A stretch of 64,000 nucleotides of DNA, from assembly GCF_030272615.1 (NCBI RefSeq), contig NC_081406.1:461800072-461864071 (forward strand), given 5' to 3'. The position numbers and the translations under genes were made by a program. The first letter of the stretch is position 1, and each line of letters opens with the position of its first letter. The notes below the pieces were generated by a model. It was given only the letters and a program-made list of their open reading frames with translations. It ran no database searches and was not told where the DNA came from. This DNA comes from Cryptomeria japonica. Taxonomy: Eukaryota; Streptophyta; Pinopsida; Cupressales; Cupressaceae. Shown here in pieces: positions 61,944 through 64,000 of this stretch.

Positions 61944-63659
61944 CCAACATCATCAGAAAACTCAACTATAACTAAAGAGAAGCACAGAGAGCCTAAAAAT
62001 TAGAAAACACCAAGGTATGCAAGGCTAAACCATTCGGAAAATCAGATCATTGGAGACAAAAACATGGGAGTTATGACAAGGAGAATATTGGCAAATCAAA
62101 AGGTATGTTTCATTTCTCAGATTGAACCGACATCAGTAATTAAAGCTTGTAAATATGAATGTTGGATGAAATATATGGAAGATGAACTAGATCATGTAGA
62201 AAAGAACAATACTTTGAATTTAGTTCCCCAACCTAAAAATAAGAATGTTATTGGATCAAAATAGATGTTTAGAAACAAACAGAATGAGAATGGACAAGCT
62301 GTAAGAAACAAGGCTAGATTTTTTTTGCAAAGGATATTCTTAGAAGGAAGGAATTGATTATGGTGAAACTTTTGCACCAGTAGCTAGAATTGAAGTTGTT
62401 AGACTATTTCTTGCTTATGTAGCCTATAAGAACTACAAGGTCTATCAGATGGATGTTAAGTGTGCATTCCTGAATGGATAACCTGAAGAGGAATTGTTTA
62501 TTGAGCAACCTGATGGATTTTTACTGATAGATGACAAAAATATGGTTTGCAGATTAAGGAAAGCCTTATATGGATTAAAACAAGCTCCTAGAGCTTGGTA
62601 TGCAAGGCTAGATAAGTATCTTTTGAAGCTTGATTTTATAAAAGGTAATGCTGACAGTAACCTATATTATAAGATCACTAATGATGATATTCTGATTATT
62701 GAACTATTTGTTGATGATATCATTTTTGGAGGTGAAGAAAAATTGTGCATGAAATTTTCTGATAATATATAGAGTGAATTTGAAATGTCTATGACTAGAG
62801 AAATAAGATTTTTTCTAGGTTTGAAGATTACTCAGACTAACAAAGGCATCTTTATTTGTCAAACTAAGTATCTCAAGGAATTGTTGAAGAAGTTTGGTAT
62901 GGAAAATTCTAAAACTGGTTAGTACTCCTATGGTTACAAGTGAAAAATTATCAATTAAGGATGTATCCCCTTTAGTAAATTCTACAAGATATAAATCCAT
63001 GATTGGTGATTTGCTATATTTAACTCAGACTAGACCGGATATAAAGAATGCAGTCAGAATTGTATCAAGATTTCAAATTAATCCAAGAGAATCATGAAAG
63101 TGAAGCAAAACGGATATTTCATTATTTGCAAAGAACAATTGAATATGGTTTATGGTACCCTAAATAGGATGAATTTACTTTATGCGCATATATAGATGCG
63201 GATTGGGTGGGTGATGTTGATGACCGGAAGAGCACATCCAGTGGAGCATTCTTCCTTTGGAAGAAGTGTGTCTCATGGATCAACAAGAAGGAGTCATGCA
63301 TTTCTTTATCTACTATTGAAGTTGAATATGTTGCAACCGCAACCAATTATACTCAATCTCTATGGATGAAGCAGAAGTTGAAGGATATACAAGTGAGTTG
63401 TAATGATTTGGTAGTTATCCATTGTGATAACTCTACAATTATTGACATATCAAATAATCCAATATTTCACTCCAAGAATAAGAACATATCAATCAGGTAT
63501 AACATTTTGAAGGAAAAGGTGGAAGCAAAAGAAGTCAGATTAGTTTATGTGAACACTAAAGAGAAGATAGCAAACATATTCACTAAACCTTTGTCTCAGG
63601 AATCATTTGAGTATTTGAGAAATAGATTGGGGGTTTCTACCCCTCCGGTAGAGACTTAA
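61944..63659 (+). pseudogene. Copia B RT-RNase H
   Basis: Follows the integrase linker cut at 31169: SENQIIGDKNMGVMTRRILA, MEDELDHVEKNNTLNLVPQP, then shifted frames with [47 protein letters not shown] and the catalytic FVDDIIFGG (about 62707-62735). RNase H: DADWVGDVDDRKSTSSGAFF, SCISLSTIEVEYVATATN, VVIHCDNSTIIDIS, ending NIFTKPLSQESFEYLRNRLG and TAA 63657-63659. Stops at 62263-62265, near 62480 and 62770, and frameshifts near 62320, 62920 and 63100 make it inactive. Confidence 0.88.
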
Positions 63660-64000
63660 ATGATGTAGATGTGCATCATTCTGGTATGCATTATCAGAGC
63701 TATCCTTTATTCTGGATTGATAAAATAATTCTACTACTCAGGGAGAGTAGTCAACCTCAAGATGTAGAGTTTTTTTATTCTGTTTGATTCTTTGGCACTA
63801 TTGTCAAATGGGGAGAAATATATGTGAAAAATTATTGTTATTTATTAATTGCACTCCTTAAGAGGATTTTGGTGGTATTTGGTCTTTTGTTTCAAATTTG
63901 GTTTAGAGCTTCACTGTTATATTATTTTGTTGGAAAATGCACACTCCAATTAGAAATTGTAGGTGATTGAAGGTATTGCCATTGATGGCAACCTTACAAT
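63660..64000 (+). other. Copia B 3' leader, cut by window end
   Basis: Non-coding. AATGGGGAGAAATAT (about 63808) resembles a decayed copy of the reiterated PPT in C and D. The final GCCATTGATGGCAACC corresponds to the block just before the last PPT in Copia C (GCCATCAATGCC), so B's 3' LTR should start within a few tens of bases beyond 64000. Confidence 0.7.

Larger units (their letters stand above)
15634..64000 (+). mobile_element. Copia B, host element of the large nest (3' LTR outside window)
   Basis: Pieces in plus-strand order: 5' LTR (15634-15912, 23791-24703), PBS, gag-protease (24762-26376), integrase (30290-31169), RT-RNase H (61944-63659), 3' leader (63660-64000). The interruptions are Gypsy 1, a 3.9 kb TG...CA insertion and Copia C. 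Removing 26377-30289 keeps gag-protease and integrase in one frame, which confirms that boundary. The jump from 31169 to 61944 is supported by collinearity with Copia C's own integrase-RT linker. Its LTR has the same length class as C's but is more diverged, consistent with an older copy. Confidence 0.85.

Noticed and set aside
61944-63659. A separate fifth Copia element at the right end
   Set aside because: It starts exactly where Copia B's integrase-RT linker was cut and continues the same protein, so it is B's own 3' half.

Overview
The window is plant nuclear DNA made almost entirely of retrotransposons; I found no host gene, rRNA, tRNA gene or CRISPR array. The mix of Ty1/copia, chromodomain Ty3/gypsy, a plant-type LINE with an RNase H tail, initiator-Met primer sites, very long LTRs and deep nesting suggests a large, AT-rich, slowly purged genome such as a gymnosperm. 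That organism call is inference; there is no direct marker.

Layout. (1) 1-7070: a minus-strand LINE. ORF1 (5070-7070) and ORF2 (832-5073) each keep one reading frame and are broken only by stop codons. (2) 7071-8618: AT-rich DNA with no gene. (3) 8624-15123: a complete non-autonomous copia-like LTR element ('NA') with TSD TTGGA. It carries a coiled-coil/zinc-knuckle gag and a long second ORF of unknown function, but no reverse transcriptase or integrase. It sits inside an old Copia pol remnant ('A', resuming 15129-15633). (4) 15634-64000: one Copia element ('B', plus strand) opened up by nested insertions. Its 5' LTR is split by Gypsy 1 (15913-23785, minus, TSD CATCG). Its protease/integrase region is split by a 3.9 kb TG...CA insertion (26377-30284, TSD ACCTA), probably a solo LTR. 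Before the RT it is split by Copia C (31170-61943, plus). C is itself split three times: by Copia D (35422-42481, minus, TSD AAATG), by Gypsy 2 (43527-53197, minus, TSD GTTAA), and in its 3' LTR by a 7.1 kb non-coding large-LTR element (54587-61730, TSD CTTCC). B resumes with RT/RNase H at 61944-63659 and its 3' LTR should begin just past the window.

The nest order is therefore A > (NA, B) > (Gypsy 1, solo LTR, C) > (D, Gypsy 2, LARD). Reading frames of B and C are restored when the insertions and one TSD copy are removed in silico, which independently supports the boundaries. All coding regions are pseudogenes. Many of the stops look like C-to-T changes, as expected from decay of methylated cytosines.

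The points most worth following are the NA element with its unrecognised second ORF, the large-LTR element that ends at its primer-binding site with no second LTR yet is flanked by a TSD, the possible 3.9 kb solo LTR, and the oppositely oriented C/D pair that forms a large inverted repeat.
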